DNA from: Gammaproteobacteria bacterium
GTDB lineage: Bacteria > Pseudomonadota > Gammaproteobacteria > GCA-001735895
Direction: 5' to 3'
DNA length: 45,507 nucleotides
Assembly: GCA_014382695.1 (NCBI GenBank)
Contig: JACNJF010000099.1
Coordinates: forward strand, 1 to 45,507
The notes beneath the pieces were generated by a model. The model saw only the letters and a program-made list of their open reading frames with translations, had not been told where the DNA came from and made no database searches. Position 1 is the stretch's first letter. Each line of letters opens with the position of its first letter. Of the stretch, positions 11,166 to 21,524 are shown piece by piece. The translations under genes and the position numbers were made by a program.

Positions 11166-12052
11166 ACCCCTCTTTTCAATGCGGCTATGTGGCGTTGGTT
11201 GGTAAGCCGAATACCGGAAAATCGACCCTGATGAATGCGCTGGTGGGGGAAAAGCTGAGTATTACCGCACATCGACCTCAAACCACGCGCCATCAGATAC
11301 TTGGCATCAAAACCACCGAACAGTATCAATGTATTTTCGTGGATACACCCGGCATCCATCAGGATCAGAAAAAAGCCATCAACCGCTATATGAATCGTGC
11401 AGCGACCAGCGTGCTGGATGATGTGGATCTGATCTGCCTGTTGCTCGATGTGCGTCATTTTAATGGTGATGATCTACAGGTGCTGAAAAAGATTGAGCAT
11501 CTGCAGAATGTGATTCTGGTGCTGAACAAGATGGATCAGATACAGAAAACCGACTTGTTACCGCTGATGCAACGGATCTCACTGTTACGACCGGGTCTGG
11601 ATATAGTTCCAGTGTCTGCTCTGAAACAGGAAAACCTTGAGCAATTGATGGTCCAGATACAGAAAAGACTGCCGCAGGGAATTCCGCAATTTCCCGATGA
11701 TCAACTCACCGATAAGCCGATGCGTTTTATCGTGGCCGAGATTATCCGCGAAAAGCTGTTTAGAACATTGACCCAGGAATTGCCCTATTCGATTACGGTG
11801 AATGTTGAACATTACAAAACGGAATCCGATCTGGTGCGTATCTCGGCATCGATCTGGGTTGAGCGTAAATCCCAGAAGGGTATAGTCATCGGCAAACAGG
11901 GCGCATTACTGAAAAAAATCGGGGTAGAGGCACGCGCCGATATCGAGCGCCTGGTTGACTCTAAAGTGTATCTGCAGCTGTGGGTTAAGGTACGCGAGGA
12001 CTGGTCGGATGATGAGCGATCTTTATCGGCTTTTGGTTACTCCAACGAGTAA
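11162..12052 (+). CDS. era: GTPase Era
   Basis: GKPNTGKST, DTPGIH, NKMD and C-terminal KH domain VIGKQGALLKKIG. Confidence 0.97.
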   Translation: MNPSFQCGYVALVGKPNTGKSTLMNALVGEKLSITAHRPQTTRHQILGIKTTEQYQCIFVDTPGIHQDQKKAINRYMNRAATSVLDDVDLICLLLDVRHFNGDDLQVLKKIEHLQNVILVLNKMDQIQKTDLLPLMQRISLLRPGLDIVPVSALKQENLEQLMVQIQKRLPQGIPQFPDDQLTDKPMRFIVAEIIREKLFRTLTQELPYSITVNVEHYKTESDLVRISASIWVERKSQKGIVIGKQGALLKKIGVEARADIERLVDSKVYLQLWVKVREDWSDDERSLSAFGYSNE

Positions 12053-12114
12053 GCCTGATCTGGCGCAAGATCCGCGACGGAATCTGAGTTCCTCGCAGCT
12101 GCGTTAATCGAGCC

Positions 12115-12825
12115 ATGCAAAACAGAGTTAATGATCAGCCAGCTTTTATTCTGCACCGCAGAGACTTTCAGGAATCGAGCCTGATCCTGGAGCTTTTTAC
12201 CATCGATTTCGGGCGCATCAGTGTGCTGGTCAAAGGCGCCAGAAAACGCCGCGATGCCGCCTATTTTCAAACCGGACATCGTCTACAGCTGGGCTGGGGC
12301 GGCCGCTCTGCGTTAAAGATTCTGACCCAGATTGATTGCCGTCCCTTACAGATACCTCTCAAGCTGTATTCCTGCGTGTTTTATGTGAATGAGTTGCTGC
12401 TTTACCTGCTACCCAGGGAGCAGGAGCAGCGTGACTTATTCCATCGTTATCAGCACCTGCTGCTGGAGCTGGCGCAGCATCAGGCAGATGACAGTCTGGA
12501 GGCGGTTTTAAGATCGTTTGAAATGGATCTGCTACAGCAACTGGGGCTGATGCCGGATCTGACCATGGAGCATTATTCAGAGCAGTCGGTGCAAGCTGTG
12601 CTGCATTACACTTTTGATATGCTGACGGGGCTGAGACGTTGCGAGGATGGCAGCGAGGCTGGGTTCGGTGGGGGAGAATTACTCAGTATTCAACAACGCC
12701 GGTTTGATACTACAGCTGTGCTGAAAGCGGCAAAACGTTTGATGCGGAAAATAATTGATTACAACCTGCAAGGCAGAACGCTACAATCGCGTAAACTTTT
12801 TCAACAGTTAAACAAGAAACCATAA
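12115..12825 (+). CDS. recO: DNA repair protein RecO
   Basis: N-terminal [19 protein letters not shown]...[11 protein letters not shown]; era-recO-pdxJ synteny. Confidence 0.93.
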   Translation: MQNRVNDQPAFILHRRDFQESSLILELFTIDFGRISVLVKGARKRRDAAYFQTGHRLQLGWGGRSALKILTQIDCRPLQIPLKLYSCVFYVNELLLYLLPREQEQRDLFHRYQHLLLELAQHQADDSLEAVLRSFEMDLLQQLGLMPDLTMEHYSEQSVQAVLHYTFDMLTGLRRCEDGSEAGFGGGELLSIQQRRFDTTAVLKAAKRLMRKIIDYNLQGRTLQSRKLFQQLNKKP

Positions 12826-12826
12826 G

Positions 12827-13582
12827 ATGAATCCATCCCCCATTCTGTTAGGCGTCAACATCGATCATATTGCTACCCTGCGTCAGGCCAGGGGTACCCG
12901 TTATCCCGACCCGGTCACTGCCGCGTTGATTGCGGAACAGTCCGGTGCTGACTCGATCACCTTTCATTTACGTGAAGACCGTCGCCATATCCAGGAGCGC
13001 GATTGCCTGCTGTTAAAACAGATGGTGCAGAGCAAGTTAAATCTGGAGCTGGCGGTGACCGATAATATGCTCGATTTTGCCTGTGCCCTGATGCCGGAGG
13101 ATTGCTGCCTGGTGCCGGAAAAACGCGAAGAGTTAACCACCGAAGGTGGTCTCGATGTGGTAGATAATTTTGTTCGAGTGGAACAGGCCTGCGAACGTCT
13201 GGCACAGCAGAATATTCGGGTTTCACTGTTTATCGATGCGAGTAAGGCGCAGATCGATGCGGCAGTTGCGTGCAAGGCACCGTGCATCGAGATCCATACC
13301 GGTCATTTTGCCGATGCTCCGCTGCATCAGCAGCCAGCGCTGCTGCAGACTATCAATAGCGCTATTCAATACGCGCATGATCAGGGCTTACAGGTGAACG
13401 CCGGACATGGTCTGCACTATCATAATGTACAGGCGCTGGCGTGTAATCCTTTGCTGGTCGAATTGAATATCGGGCATGCAATTATGGCGGATGCACTGTT
13501 TCATGGGCTGGCTCACTCCGTCTCCAGTATGAAGCGGCTGATGGTTGAGGCGCGTAATCCGGCTTATCATCAGCGGGCCTAG
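12827..13582 (+). CDS. pdxJ: Pyridoxine 5'-phosphate synthase
   Basis: [47 protein letters not shown]. Confidence 0.97.
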   Translation: MNPSPILLGVNIDHIATLRQARGTRYPDPVTAALIAEQSGADSITFHLREDRRHIQERDCLLLKQMVQSKLNLELAVTDNMLDFACALMPEDCCLVPEKREELTTEGGLDVVDNFVRVEQACERLAQQNIRVSLFIDASKAQIDAAVACKAPCIEIHTGHFADAPLHQQPALLQTINSAIQYAHDQGLQVNAGHGLHYHNVQALACNPLLVELNIGHAIMADALFHGLAHSVSSMKRLMVEARNPAYHQRA

Positions 13583-13584
13583 AT

Positions 13585-13965
13585 ATGCTCGCTGGTATCG
13601 GTGTAGATATCGCTGAAATTGCGCGCTTTGAACGGATGATCGAACGCTTTCACGATCGTATTGCACAGCGTATTTTAACCGGCAATGAACTCAGTCAGTT
13701 CCAGCATAGAAAGAGCAGCAGTGCTTTTCTGGCACTGCGCTTTGCTGCGAAAGAGGCGGCCAGTAAGGCGCTGGGATGCGGCATGACGGGAGGTATCGGG
13801 TTTCATTCGATCGAGGTTGTGAATGATCAAAGTGGTAAGCCCGAGCTGGTTTTTCATGGTGCGGCCAAAAAGCTGATCCAACAGAGAAATATCAGCCGGA
13901 CGCTATTGTCGCTATCCGATGAAAGACATTATGCGGTGGCTATGGTGGTGCTGGAGTCTGACTAG
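13585..13965 (+). CDS. acpS: Holo-[acyl-carrier-protein] synthase
   Basis: GIGVDIAEIARFERM, RFAAKEAASKALG. Confidence 0.95.
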   Translation: MLAGIGVDIAEIARFERMIERFHDRIAQRILTGNELSQFQHRKSSSAFLALRFAAKEAASKALGCGMTGGIGFHSIEVVNDQSGKPELVFHGAAKKLIQQRNISRTLLSLSDERHYAVAMVVLESD

Positions 13966-16687
13966 GTTCGCAATCAGCCTTGCTGTCGATGAACTGTTTG
14001 AGTGCCTGCTCAACGGCCTTTAATTCACTATTCACCTGACTGGCCAGCTGCAATACCATAACTTCTTCGTGGCTGTCCTTGAGCGCTTCGTATTGCTTCA
14101 ATAATTGACTTAAGGCTGGCAGAGCGGCATAACAGACTACACCATGCAGGATATGCATGATGGCGCCAATTTTTTCCAGATCGACCGAGCCTATCGCAAA
14201 GTTCAGTACGTTCTTATAATCCGGTAATTCCTGTTGCAGCATCGTAAACGTCGAAATTACCAGCTTTTCCTGGTTCGCACAGAGTTTCAGGGTTTGCGCG
14301 AAATCGAGCGATGATAAAGCCCCGGTCGGTGCATCCGTTTGCGGTTTGACGGTTGAGACCGGCTGCTGATGATCCAGCAGGTTTTTCAGTTTCTGCTCTT
14401 CAATCGGCTTACTGATATAGCCATCAAACCCTAGATTCAATAGCCTTTCCTGTTCTTTTTCCAGTACGTTTGCGGTAATCGCAATGATCCGAGTGCAGAG
14501 TTCGGGTTGTTCGTTGCGCATCATCTGCATCAGTTCGATGCCATCAATTTCCGGCATCTGAATATCCAGCAGGATCAGGTCAAACGACTGCACTTTAAAC
14601 AACTGCATGGCTGCCCGGGCATTGTTGGCCTGGGTTGGAAGATGCCCCCAGATCCGGGTCAATTCACATGCCAACGCCAGATTAATGGCATTGTCATCCA
14701 CGATTAAAATATTTTTTGCGTTATGCTGACTGGGTTTTTCTACATTCGCCAGCGCTGGCTCTGGAGCTGGATCTGACTTCAGTTGCGTCATCAGACTGTG
14801 CAGTTTGTTCGAACTGTTGATGACGGAAATAAACTGGTAATCGGCATAGCTGGAAAGCTTGACCAGGCTCGGGTCGTAATGCATCACGATGACGCGTAGG
14901 CACTGTTGATGCGCTTTTTGTGGAATTAATTGATCGGGGTGCAGGCTGCTGTGACGTAAGTCGAATACTATAAAGTCGATGTAGCTCAGATTTTGCATCA
15001 GTTGCTTCTGGTAGCGATCGATCAAAGACGGGTCTTTAATCAGCTCCGCTTCAACATTAAAACCTGCTCGATTGTATAAAGACTGTAACTCACTCAGGGC
15101 GCGTTCATTGAATGCATAGATCAGCACCGTCTGACTATGATCTGTCGAATCTGCCGTGTCATTCTGAGCAGGAACTTTATCGAAGGGTAGTAATAGTGAA
15201 AACAATGAGCCACGATTTGGCTGACTGGTGAGCTGAATCATGCCACCCATCAGGATCGCGAGATTTTTTGAAATAGCCAGTCCCAGACCGGTTCCGGTGA
15301 AGCGGCGATTGATGTCTGACTCAATCTGTTTGAAGGCCTTAAACAGCGTTTTCTGGTTTTCGATATTGATACCGATCCCGCTATCTTCAATATCGAAGCG
15401 GATCATGGCTTTTTTGGCACTTTCATCCTCCATGATGACGGTAATAGAGACAAAACCCTGATCGGTAAATTTGATCGCATTGCCGATTAGATTGATGAGT
15501 ATCTGTTTCAGGCGGTACTTGTCGCCGGTCAGCATTTTCGGGGTATCGCTGTAGATGCTGAGGTAGAGATCGATATTTTTTTCGATAGTGCTGGCAAACA
15601 GGCTGTCGCGCGTTGACTCAACCAGCTCGTGTAGATCGAAGGGTGTGTTAATCAGTTCGATTTTCCCAGATTCTATCTTTGAAAAATCCAGGATTTCATT
15701 CACGATATTACTCAGATCACGGGTGGACTGGGTAATGATGTCGGCATAGCGCAACTGCTCCTGGCTTAATCCGGTTTTAAACAGCAGGGTGAGAAATCCC
15801 TGGATACCATTGATCGGGGTACGGATTTCATGGCTCATATTAGCCAGGAACTGGGTTTTAACTTTATCGGCTTTCTGTGCCGTATCGCGTGCTAGTGCGA
15901 GTTCATAATTGTTTTTCTCCAGATCACTCACCGCCAGACGTAAATCGATCGTGGCCGATTTAATCTTTTCATCCAGCTGCCTGCGATTAGCCAGCAATGC
16001 CTGCGACATACTGTTAAAACCTTTCTGTACATCACCAATCTCATTCGCTTCAAGAGGGTTGATGATGTCACCCAGGTGTCCGGTTTCTATGCGGTTTAAA
16101 TGATTCAGCAGGCTATATACCGGACGTGTTATACGACGGCTGATGCTGAGTGTGAGTAGAATGGCCAACAGTAGCATGGCAAAGAAAAAAAACGCACCTT
16201 CCTTGAAGATACGGGAAATCGTCATCTGTAGCTGCTGTTTCGAAATATACATATGGACCCAGCCCAGATTACGGCTGATGGCGGTGTCGGTCGGTTTACC
16301 CGGTTCAAAGATATCTTTCGTATCCAGCGGATGGGTCTGAATGTTCTGCCGATAATATGAGTATTCGGTACTCAACAAAGGCTGGTAATCACTGCCAACA
16401 GTACGGGCAATAATGCTGCCATCGATATTATAAACCGCAATAAAGATGATATTGTTGGTATTGATCGACTGTTCCAGCAGGCGTCGGATCTGCTCATAGC
16501 TACCGGTTAGTAGACCGAATTCTGAGGCACTGGCGATTTGCTGAGCAATAATTTCACCCTTGCTCTGGAGCAGCTGCTCGGCCTGGTCGATATTGCTTTT
16601 AATCAGCACATAAGTGAAGAAAGCATCGATCAGCAGGACCGGAATCATCGCAATCAGCAGAATCTGGTGCTTAATTCTAAAGCGCAT
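13940..16687 (-). CDS. barA: BarA/GacS-like hybrid sensor histidine kinase (TM-periplasmic-TM-HAMP-HisKA-HATPase-degenerate REC-REC-Hpt)
   Basis: FLANMSHEIRTPINGIQGF H-box, GTGLGLAISKNLAILMGG, receiver ILIVDDNAINL...LILLDIQMPEIDG...KPI, C-terminal Hpt-like IMHILHGVVCYA; lies between acpS and the cysM/rlmD block. Confidence 0.8.
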   Translation of the reverse strand: MRFRIKHQILLIAMIPVLLIDAFFTYVLIKSNIDQAEQLLQSKGEIIAQQIASASEFGLLTGSYEQIRRLLEQSINTNNIIFIAVYNIDGSIIARTVGSDYQPLLSTEYSYYRQNIQTHPLDTKDIFEPGKPTDTAISRNLGWVHMYISKQQLQMTISRIFKEGAFFFFAMLLLAILLTLSISRRITRPVYSLLNHLNRIETGHLGDIINPLEANEIGDVQKGFNSMSQALLANRRQLDEKIKSATIDLRLAVSDLEKNNYELALARDTAQKADKVKTQFLANMSHEIRTPINGIQGFLTLLFKTGLSQEQLRYADIITQSTRDLSNIVNEILDFSKIESGKIELINTPFDLHELVESTRDSLFASTIEKNIDLYLSIYSDTPKMLTGDKYRLKQILINLIGNAIKFTDQGFVSITVIMEDESAKKAMIRFDIEDSGIGINIENQKTLFKAFKQIESDINRRFTGTGLGLAISKNLAILMGGMIQLTSQPNRGSLFSLLLPFDKVPAQNDTADSTDHSQTVLIYAFNERALSELQSLYNRAGFNVEAELIKDPSLIDRYQKQLMQNLSYIDFIVFDLRHSSLHPDQLIPQKAHQQCLRVIVMHYDPSLVKLSSYADYQFISVINSSNKLHSLMTQLKSDPAPEPALANVEKPSQHNAKNILIVDDNAINLALACELTRIWGHLPTQANNARAAMQLFKVQSFDLILLDIQMPEIDGIELMQMMRNEQPELCTRIIAITANVLEKEQERLLNLGFDGYISKPIEEQKLKNLLDHQQPVSTVKPQTDAPTGALSSLDFAQTLKLCANQEKLVISTFTMLQQELPDYKNVLNFAIGSVDLEKIGAIMHILHGVVCYAALPALSQLLKQYEALKDSHEEVMVLQLASQVNSELKAVEQALKQFIDSKADCEPSQTPAPP

Positions 16688-16723
16688 CAGCGCAAGTCTT
16701 TAAAGGGGCGACAGTGATAAGCT

Positions 16724-17671
16724 TCATTCCGACTGATCCTGTTTCAGCTTTTGCAGCAACTCTTCTTTATCGGGTAGCTGCAGGCCCAGCGAGCGGGCAA
16801 CATTCGGATTAAACTTGATATCGAATTCCGAGGAAAAATACACGCCCTGAGGCTGGAATGAATTATCGTCGAGTATTTTATTTAATAAAGCCGCCGTTTG
16901 CCGGCCAATATTCTCGGGTGAAGAATAGATAGCCGCGAGTGCTCCGGATTTAACCTGGGAAGGCGAGTAGCTGATCACGGGTTTGTTCTGTCGATAGGAG
17001 GTTAGCAATATACCTTTTAGTGTGTTGCGATTATACACATCCGGCTCAGGCAGGCTGAGCAGCACATCATTTTTCTGTAACAGATCCCTGACCATATTAA
17101 TCGGATTATCACCGACTGAAAACAGGCGTTGTTCCAGCTGTATGTCGAGGCTTTGATTCAAATCCTGAATGCGCTCGGGATCCAGCGCCGTGCTTTTATT
17201 TTTAATCAGACCAATTTTTTTTGAGCCCAGTAATAGTTTGATAAAGGTCAGATAGCGCTGTAGCGGTTGATCCAGCAGAATAATGTAATGCTGTAGACTG
17301 TCGGCATGCTGCTGGAGCTGGAATTCGGTAAGATAGGTGTGAATCACCGGTTTTTTCTGTGTGCGATGAATGGTGAAATTCGCCGCATCCAGTCCGAAGG
17401 TGATGACACAGCCTGCAGACAATAGCGCAGAGTCATCGCTGTGCAGAGTGTCCAGTGTGACTATCTGGAACTGTACCTGAGGTGTATGCAGGATCAGTTG
17501 TTCAATACTGCTATTGAAAAAACTGTTTTCATTACTTTTTATGATCAGGACCGACTTGTTATCAGCATAAACGGCTATAGAAAATAGTAATATTCCAACG
17601 CTCAGACAGGCTTGCCATAGCCTTCTGTCTGCAAGTGTTGTTATCCATCTATGGAAGCAAAATCCTGTCAT
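16724..17671 (-). CDS. Periplasmic ABC-type substrate-binding-like protein
   Basis: Signal peptide-like N-terminus; LSVGILLFSIAVYADNKSVLIIKSNENSFF; KKIGLIKNKS, GILLTSYRQNKPVISYSPSQVKSGALAAIYSSPENIGRQTAALL typical of ABC_sub_bind. Confidence 0.7.
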   Translation of the reverse strand: MTGFCFHRWITTLADRRLWQACLSVGILLFSIAVYADNKSVLIIKSNENSFFNSSIEQLILHTPQVQFQIVTLDTLHSDDSALLSAGCVITFGLDAANFTIHRTQKKPVIHTYLTEFQLQQHADSLQHYIILLDQPLQRYLTFIKLLLGSKKIGLIKNKSTALDPERIQDLNQSLDIQLEQRLFSVGDNPINMVRDLLQKNDVLLSLPEPDVYNRNTLKGILLTSYRQNKPVISYSPSQVKSGALAAIYSSPENIGRQTAALLNKILDDNSFQPQGVYFSSEFDIKFNPNVARSLGLQLPDKEELLQKLKQDQSE

Positions 17672-17681
17672 CAGATATTTT

Positions 17682-19721
17682 TTAAAACCTGCTTGAGATC
17701 CTTAATAGCAATGATTTTTCCTGAATATTTCGAATCAGGTATTCAGAGTTCTGATCAGCCAGATTATAGCCAATCAGTTCCAGCTGGGTGTCATATTTAC
17801 GATTGAGTGTGAATTGATAACGCATATCGAGCTTGCCGTAACCGGAGATTGTTCGACTCGTATCTATCCAGCTCAGTTGATCCACGCTGTAGTAGGTGAA
17901 TGACAGCTGTTGAGAGGGTGTAACATTGATATGACCACCGGCAAAGGCGGTAAGCTCCGGAAATGATTCTTCTAACTTGCTATGGCTGCTGTCTGCACTG
18001 AGTTTGCTCAGACCCGTATAGAGTCGATATTTTTTGTGTCTGGGGCTGAAGTTGAGCGAAGCCTCCACGCCTTTCACGGAGGTCTCCGCCTGATTTTGCG
18101 GGAATTTATAATCTTCGACCACAATGATACCAGTAGCTGGATCGATATTGATCTGCTTTACTTCGGTTTCGATAATCTGGTCACTGATATCGTAGCTAAA
18201 AACCTTGATGTCAGTGGTGACCTGACGATCCAGAAACTCGCTGAACAGGCCAATTTCGGTAGACTGAATGGTTTCCGGCTTAAGGTTTCCATCGGTTTTC
18301 CAGGTTAAGAACGTAATCGTGGACGGAAGCCCGGGTATAGTCGGAAGGTTAAGATCATACCGGGTGTCGCCAGCGATTTCATACAGGAAGGGGTTGCGTT
18401 TAGCGCTGGATCTGACCAGGCGTAGATTATGCTGATCTATTTTCTTAATGATCGATAAACGTCCGGATAATTCGCGGTCGGTAAAACTGGTGTCTTCCAG
18501 CATGGCGCCAACATCAAGGATCAGGGTGTCATCGACTCTCCACTCCAGGCTTGAGAAAAGCCGGTTGGCACGGATAATTTTTTGCTCTTTGTTGTTGAAG
18601 AAAAAGAAAGACTCGACTTCATCCTTGCGCAGGCTACCACCATACACCATGGTGTGCTGACTTCCGAGCGGTCGGCTTTGATAGATTTCCAGGTCGGTAC
18701 GCTCCGAGTCCCGGTCGAAGGAAATGCCAGCGGTGATATCGGAAAGCGCCTCATAGACCGGTGCCGGTAAGAGTGGCGCTAATAAGTCATCCAGAAATTC
18801 GTTTAATCGCTCGGTCTGAAAACTGTCTGACACATCCTGCCGGGTGTGGCTCAGCTGAATGGTGGTGCTGACCTTGTCCTCGATCAGTTCCCATTTGATA
18901 TTCTGATAGCTATTGGATGAATCCTCTTCACGAAATGGATTGCTTGTTTCGCCTTCGCCGCGTTCGAACACGCTCTGGTTGATACCGGCCTGAATGGTCC
19001 AGAACTGGTTGTAGGCGGTCAGGAAATCGGTTCGGATATTCAGTTTTTCCAGCAGTTTTCCATCAAACTCTTCTTTATAGCCATCGTCTTTTTCACGTCC
19101 GGCCGTCAGTCGCCAGTCCAGATCACCGATCTGATTGCCAACCCGGAAGTAGATGTCTTGAGCTTCGCTATCAGAGTCCAGGTCGTGAGTTACACTGACC
19201 TTGCTACCAACGTCTTCGGCGGCATGACGCGTGATAATATTGATGGTGGCCAGAAAGGCATTGGCACCATAGGTCACGGCATTCGGACCACGGGTGACTT
19301 CTACACGCTCAATATCATCCAGCAGCAGCGGCAGGTTAGACCAGGGCACGCCACCGAAAGACGGTACGAACACCGATCGACCATCGATCAATACCTGCAT
19401 CTGGCGGTGCCATTCGCTACCCAGACCGTGATAGGTCACCGCGGGCTTACTGCCCTGCCGGTAGCCCACCACAAATCCGGGGATCATACGAAAGATATCG
19501 ACGATTTCGCGCGCACCGGAGTTACGGATCATCTGGCGGTCAATCACACTCACCGAGGCGGGAGAATCTTCCAGCGGTTTATGCATTCTGGAAACGGTTA
19601 ATACCATTGGAGCTTCACCGAAAAAATCCGTTTCAGCGAGGTATTCGTCTGCTGTAGCCATGACGGCGAAGCTGGACAGACAAAACAGCGCAGTTACGCC
19701 GATCAACGATTGGGCTTTCAA
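17682..19721 (-). CDS. TonB-dependent receptor
   Basis: Signal peptide, plug domain SPASVSVIDRQMIRNSGAREIVDIFRMIPGF, IERVEVTRGPNAVTYGANAFLATINIIT, C-terminal beta-barrel ending in Phe. Confidence 0.92.
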   Translation of the reverse strand: MKAQSLIGVTALFCLSSFAVMATADEYLAETDFFGEAPMVLTVSRMHKPLEDSPASVSVIDRQMIRNSGAREIVDIFRMIPGFVVGYRQGSKPAVTYHGLGSEWHRQMQVLIDGRSVFVPSFGGVPWSNLPLLLDDIERVEVTRGPNAVTYGANAFLATINIITRHAAEDVGSKVSVTHDLDSDSEAQDIYFRVGNQIGDLDWRLTAGREKDDGYKEEFDGKLLEKLNIRTDFLTAYNQFWTIQAGINQSVFERGEGETSNPFREEDSSNSYQNIKWELIEDKVSTTIQLSHTRQDVSDSFQTERLNEFLDDLLAPLLPAPVYEALSDITAGISFDRDSERTDLEIYQSRPLGSQHTMVYGGSLRKDEVESFFFFNNKEQKIIRANRLFSSLEWRVDDTLILDVGAMLEDTSFTDRELSGRLSIIKKIDQHNLRLVRSSAKRNPFLYEIAGDTRYDLNLPTIPGLPSTITFLTWKTDGNLKPETIQSTEIGLFSEFLDRQVTTDIKVFSYDISDQIIETEVKQINIDPATGIIVVEDYKFPQNQAETSVKGVEASLNFSPRHKKYRLYTGLSKLSADSSHSKLEESFPELTAFAGGHINVTPSQQLSFTYYSVDQLSWIDTSRTISGYGKLDMRYQFTLNRKYDTQLELIGYNLADQNSEYLIRNIQEKSLLLRISSRF

Positions 19722-19737
19722 TATTCACTCCAGATTG

Positions 19738-19757
19738 AAACTATGTGGACATAGTTT
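19738..19757. promoter_or_regulatory. Perfect palindrome upstream of the TonB-receptor operon (possible operator)
   Basis: AAACTATGT-GG-ACATAGTTT, 9-bp perfect arms, 16 bp upstream of the receptor start. Confidence 0.5.
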
Positions 19758-19830
19758 AACCAGATTTAATCGAGTAAACTACACATCATATTAGCTACAG
19801 AATGTTAGCCACAGAAATGACAGGTAAAAT

Positions 19831-20718
19831 ATGACGCTGCAAGATTATATCGGTAATACCCCTCTGGTCAGGTTACAGCGTCTGGGTGCTGCAAACCCGA
19901 CGAATACGATTCTGGTGAAACTCGAAGGTAATAATCCGGCCGGTTCGGTAAAAGACCGTCCTGCTCTCAGTATGATTAAAAATGCCGAACAACGCGGTGA
20001 GATCAAACCGGGCGATACACTGATTGAAGCTACCAGTGGTAACACCGGAATCGCGCTGGCAATGGCGGCTGCGATCATGGGCTACAAAATGGTGTTGATC
20101 ATGCCGGATAACATGAGTGCGGAGCGGCGCGCAGTGATGAAGGCGTATGGCGCTGAACTGATCCTGGTGACGAAGGAAGAAAGCATGATGGGCGCGCGTG
20201 ACCTGGCTGATCGGATGCAGGCGCAGGGCAAAGGCATCGTGCTGGATCAGTTTTCCAATCCGGATAATCCGTTGGCCCATTATGAGTCGACTGCACCAGA
20301 AATCTGGCAGCAGTCTGAACATCGCATTACACACTTTGTCAGCTCGATGGGTACCACCGGCACCATCGTTGGCTGTTCGCGCTATTTTAAGCAGGTCAAT
20401 CCGGCCATTCAGGTGGTCGGGGTGCATCCGGCGGAAGGTTCCAGTATCCCCGGTATCCGACGTTGGCCGGAGGAATATCTGCCCAAAATCTATGATCCCA
20501 CCCATATCGACCGGATCATGGATGTGACGCAACAGGAAGCAGAGCAGACCACGCGCGACCTGGCCGCACAGGAAGGTATTTTCTGCGGTATATCTTCCGG
20601 AGGAGCTGTGTCTGCAGCACTGCGCCTGTCGGCTACGCTCGAAAACGCAACCATCGTGAGTATTATCTGCGACCGTGGTGATCGTTATCTATCGACCAAT
20701 GTATTTCCTGCCAACTGA
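19831..20718 (+). CDS. cysM: Cysteine synthase B
   Basis: IGNTPLVRLQRL, KLEGNNPAGSVKDRPA (PLP Lys), EATSGNTGIALAMAAA. Confidence 0.95.
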   Translation: MTLQDYIGNTPLVRLQRLGAANPTNTILVKLEGNNPAGSVKDRPALSMIKNAEQRGEIKPGDTLIEATSGNTGIALAMAAAIMGYKMVLIMPDNMSAERRAVMKAYGAELILVTKEESMMGARDLADRMQAQGKGIVLDQFSNPDNPLAHYESTAPEIWQQSEHRITHFVSSMGTTGTIVGCSRYFKQVNPAIQVVGVHPAEGSSIPGIRRWPEEYLPKIYDPTHIDRIMDVTQQEAEQTTRDLAAQEGIFCGISSGGAVSAALRLSATLENATIVSIICDRGDRYLSTNVFPAN

Positions 20719-20731
20719 TTGACGCACGCTT

Positions 20732-21505
20732 ATGAATGTACTGGTTTTTGATATCGAAACCATTCCGGATATCGATGGCGCCAGACGCCTGTATGATCTG
20801 CATGGATTGTCCGATGAAGATGTCGCCAAAGCGGTTTTTCATCTGCGACGGCAGCAGGCCAATACCGAGTTTCTGCGTCACCATTTACACCGTATTGTGG
20901 CGATTTCTGCACTGCTGGTGAATGGTGAACACTTCAAGCTGTGGTCGCTGGGTGATGAAGACTCTTCCGAACAGGATCTGTTACAACGCTTTTATGCCGG
21001 TCTGGAGCGCTACTCACCGCAACTGGTGTCCTGGAACGGCAGCGGCTTTGACCTGCCGGTGATTCATTATCGTTCTCTGCTATATCCTCTGAATGCGCAG
21101 CGTTATTGGGATAGAGGCCAGCATGACAGCGAGTTTCGACATCATAATTACCTCGCACCTTCGCATCAGCGTCATACCGACCTGATGGATGTACTCTCAG
21201 CCTGTCAGCCACAGGCTGCGATCAGCCTGCAGGAAATCGCTGTGCTGTGCGGGTTTCCCGGCCAGATGAGCATGCAGGGCAGCAAGGTGTGGGAAACCTG
21301 GTTGCAGGGAGATTTGCAGGCGATCCGCCATTATTGTGAAACCGATGTACTGAATACCTATCTGGTGTATCTGAACTGGGAACGAAATCGTGGAAATCTC
21401 GATCCATCTCAGTATCAGGCACAGTGTCAACGCGTGCGTGATGAACTGAAAAATTCCTCTCAGCCACATCTGATTCAGTTTGAAAACAACTGGATCGACC
21501 TCTAA
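20732..21505 (+). CDS. Predicted 3'-5' exonuclease, PolB-like family
   Basis: VLVFDIETIPD (ExoI), LVSWNGSGFDLPVI (ExoII), YCETDVLNTYLVYL (ExoIII). Confidence 0.85.
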   Translation: MNVLVFDIETIPDIDGARRLYDLHGLSDEDVAKAVFHLRRQQANTEFLRHHLHRIVAISALLVNGEHFKLWSLGDEDSSEQDLLQRFYAGLERYSPQLVSWNGSGFDLPVIHYRSLLYPLNAQRYWDRGQHDSEFRHHNYLAPSHQRHTDLMDVLSACQPQAAISLQEIAVLCGFPGQMSMQGSKVWETWLQGDLQAIRHYCETDVLNTYLVYLNWERNRGNLDPSQYQAQCQRVRDELKNSSQPHLIQFENNWIDL

Positions 21506-21524
21506 AACCCAACGAGTTATTGCT

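Noticed and set aside
19873-20532. 219-aa minus-strand ORF opposite cysM
   Set aside because: Shadow ORF of a confident conserved gene; His/Arg-rich composition typical of antisense frames.
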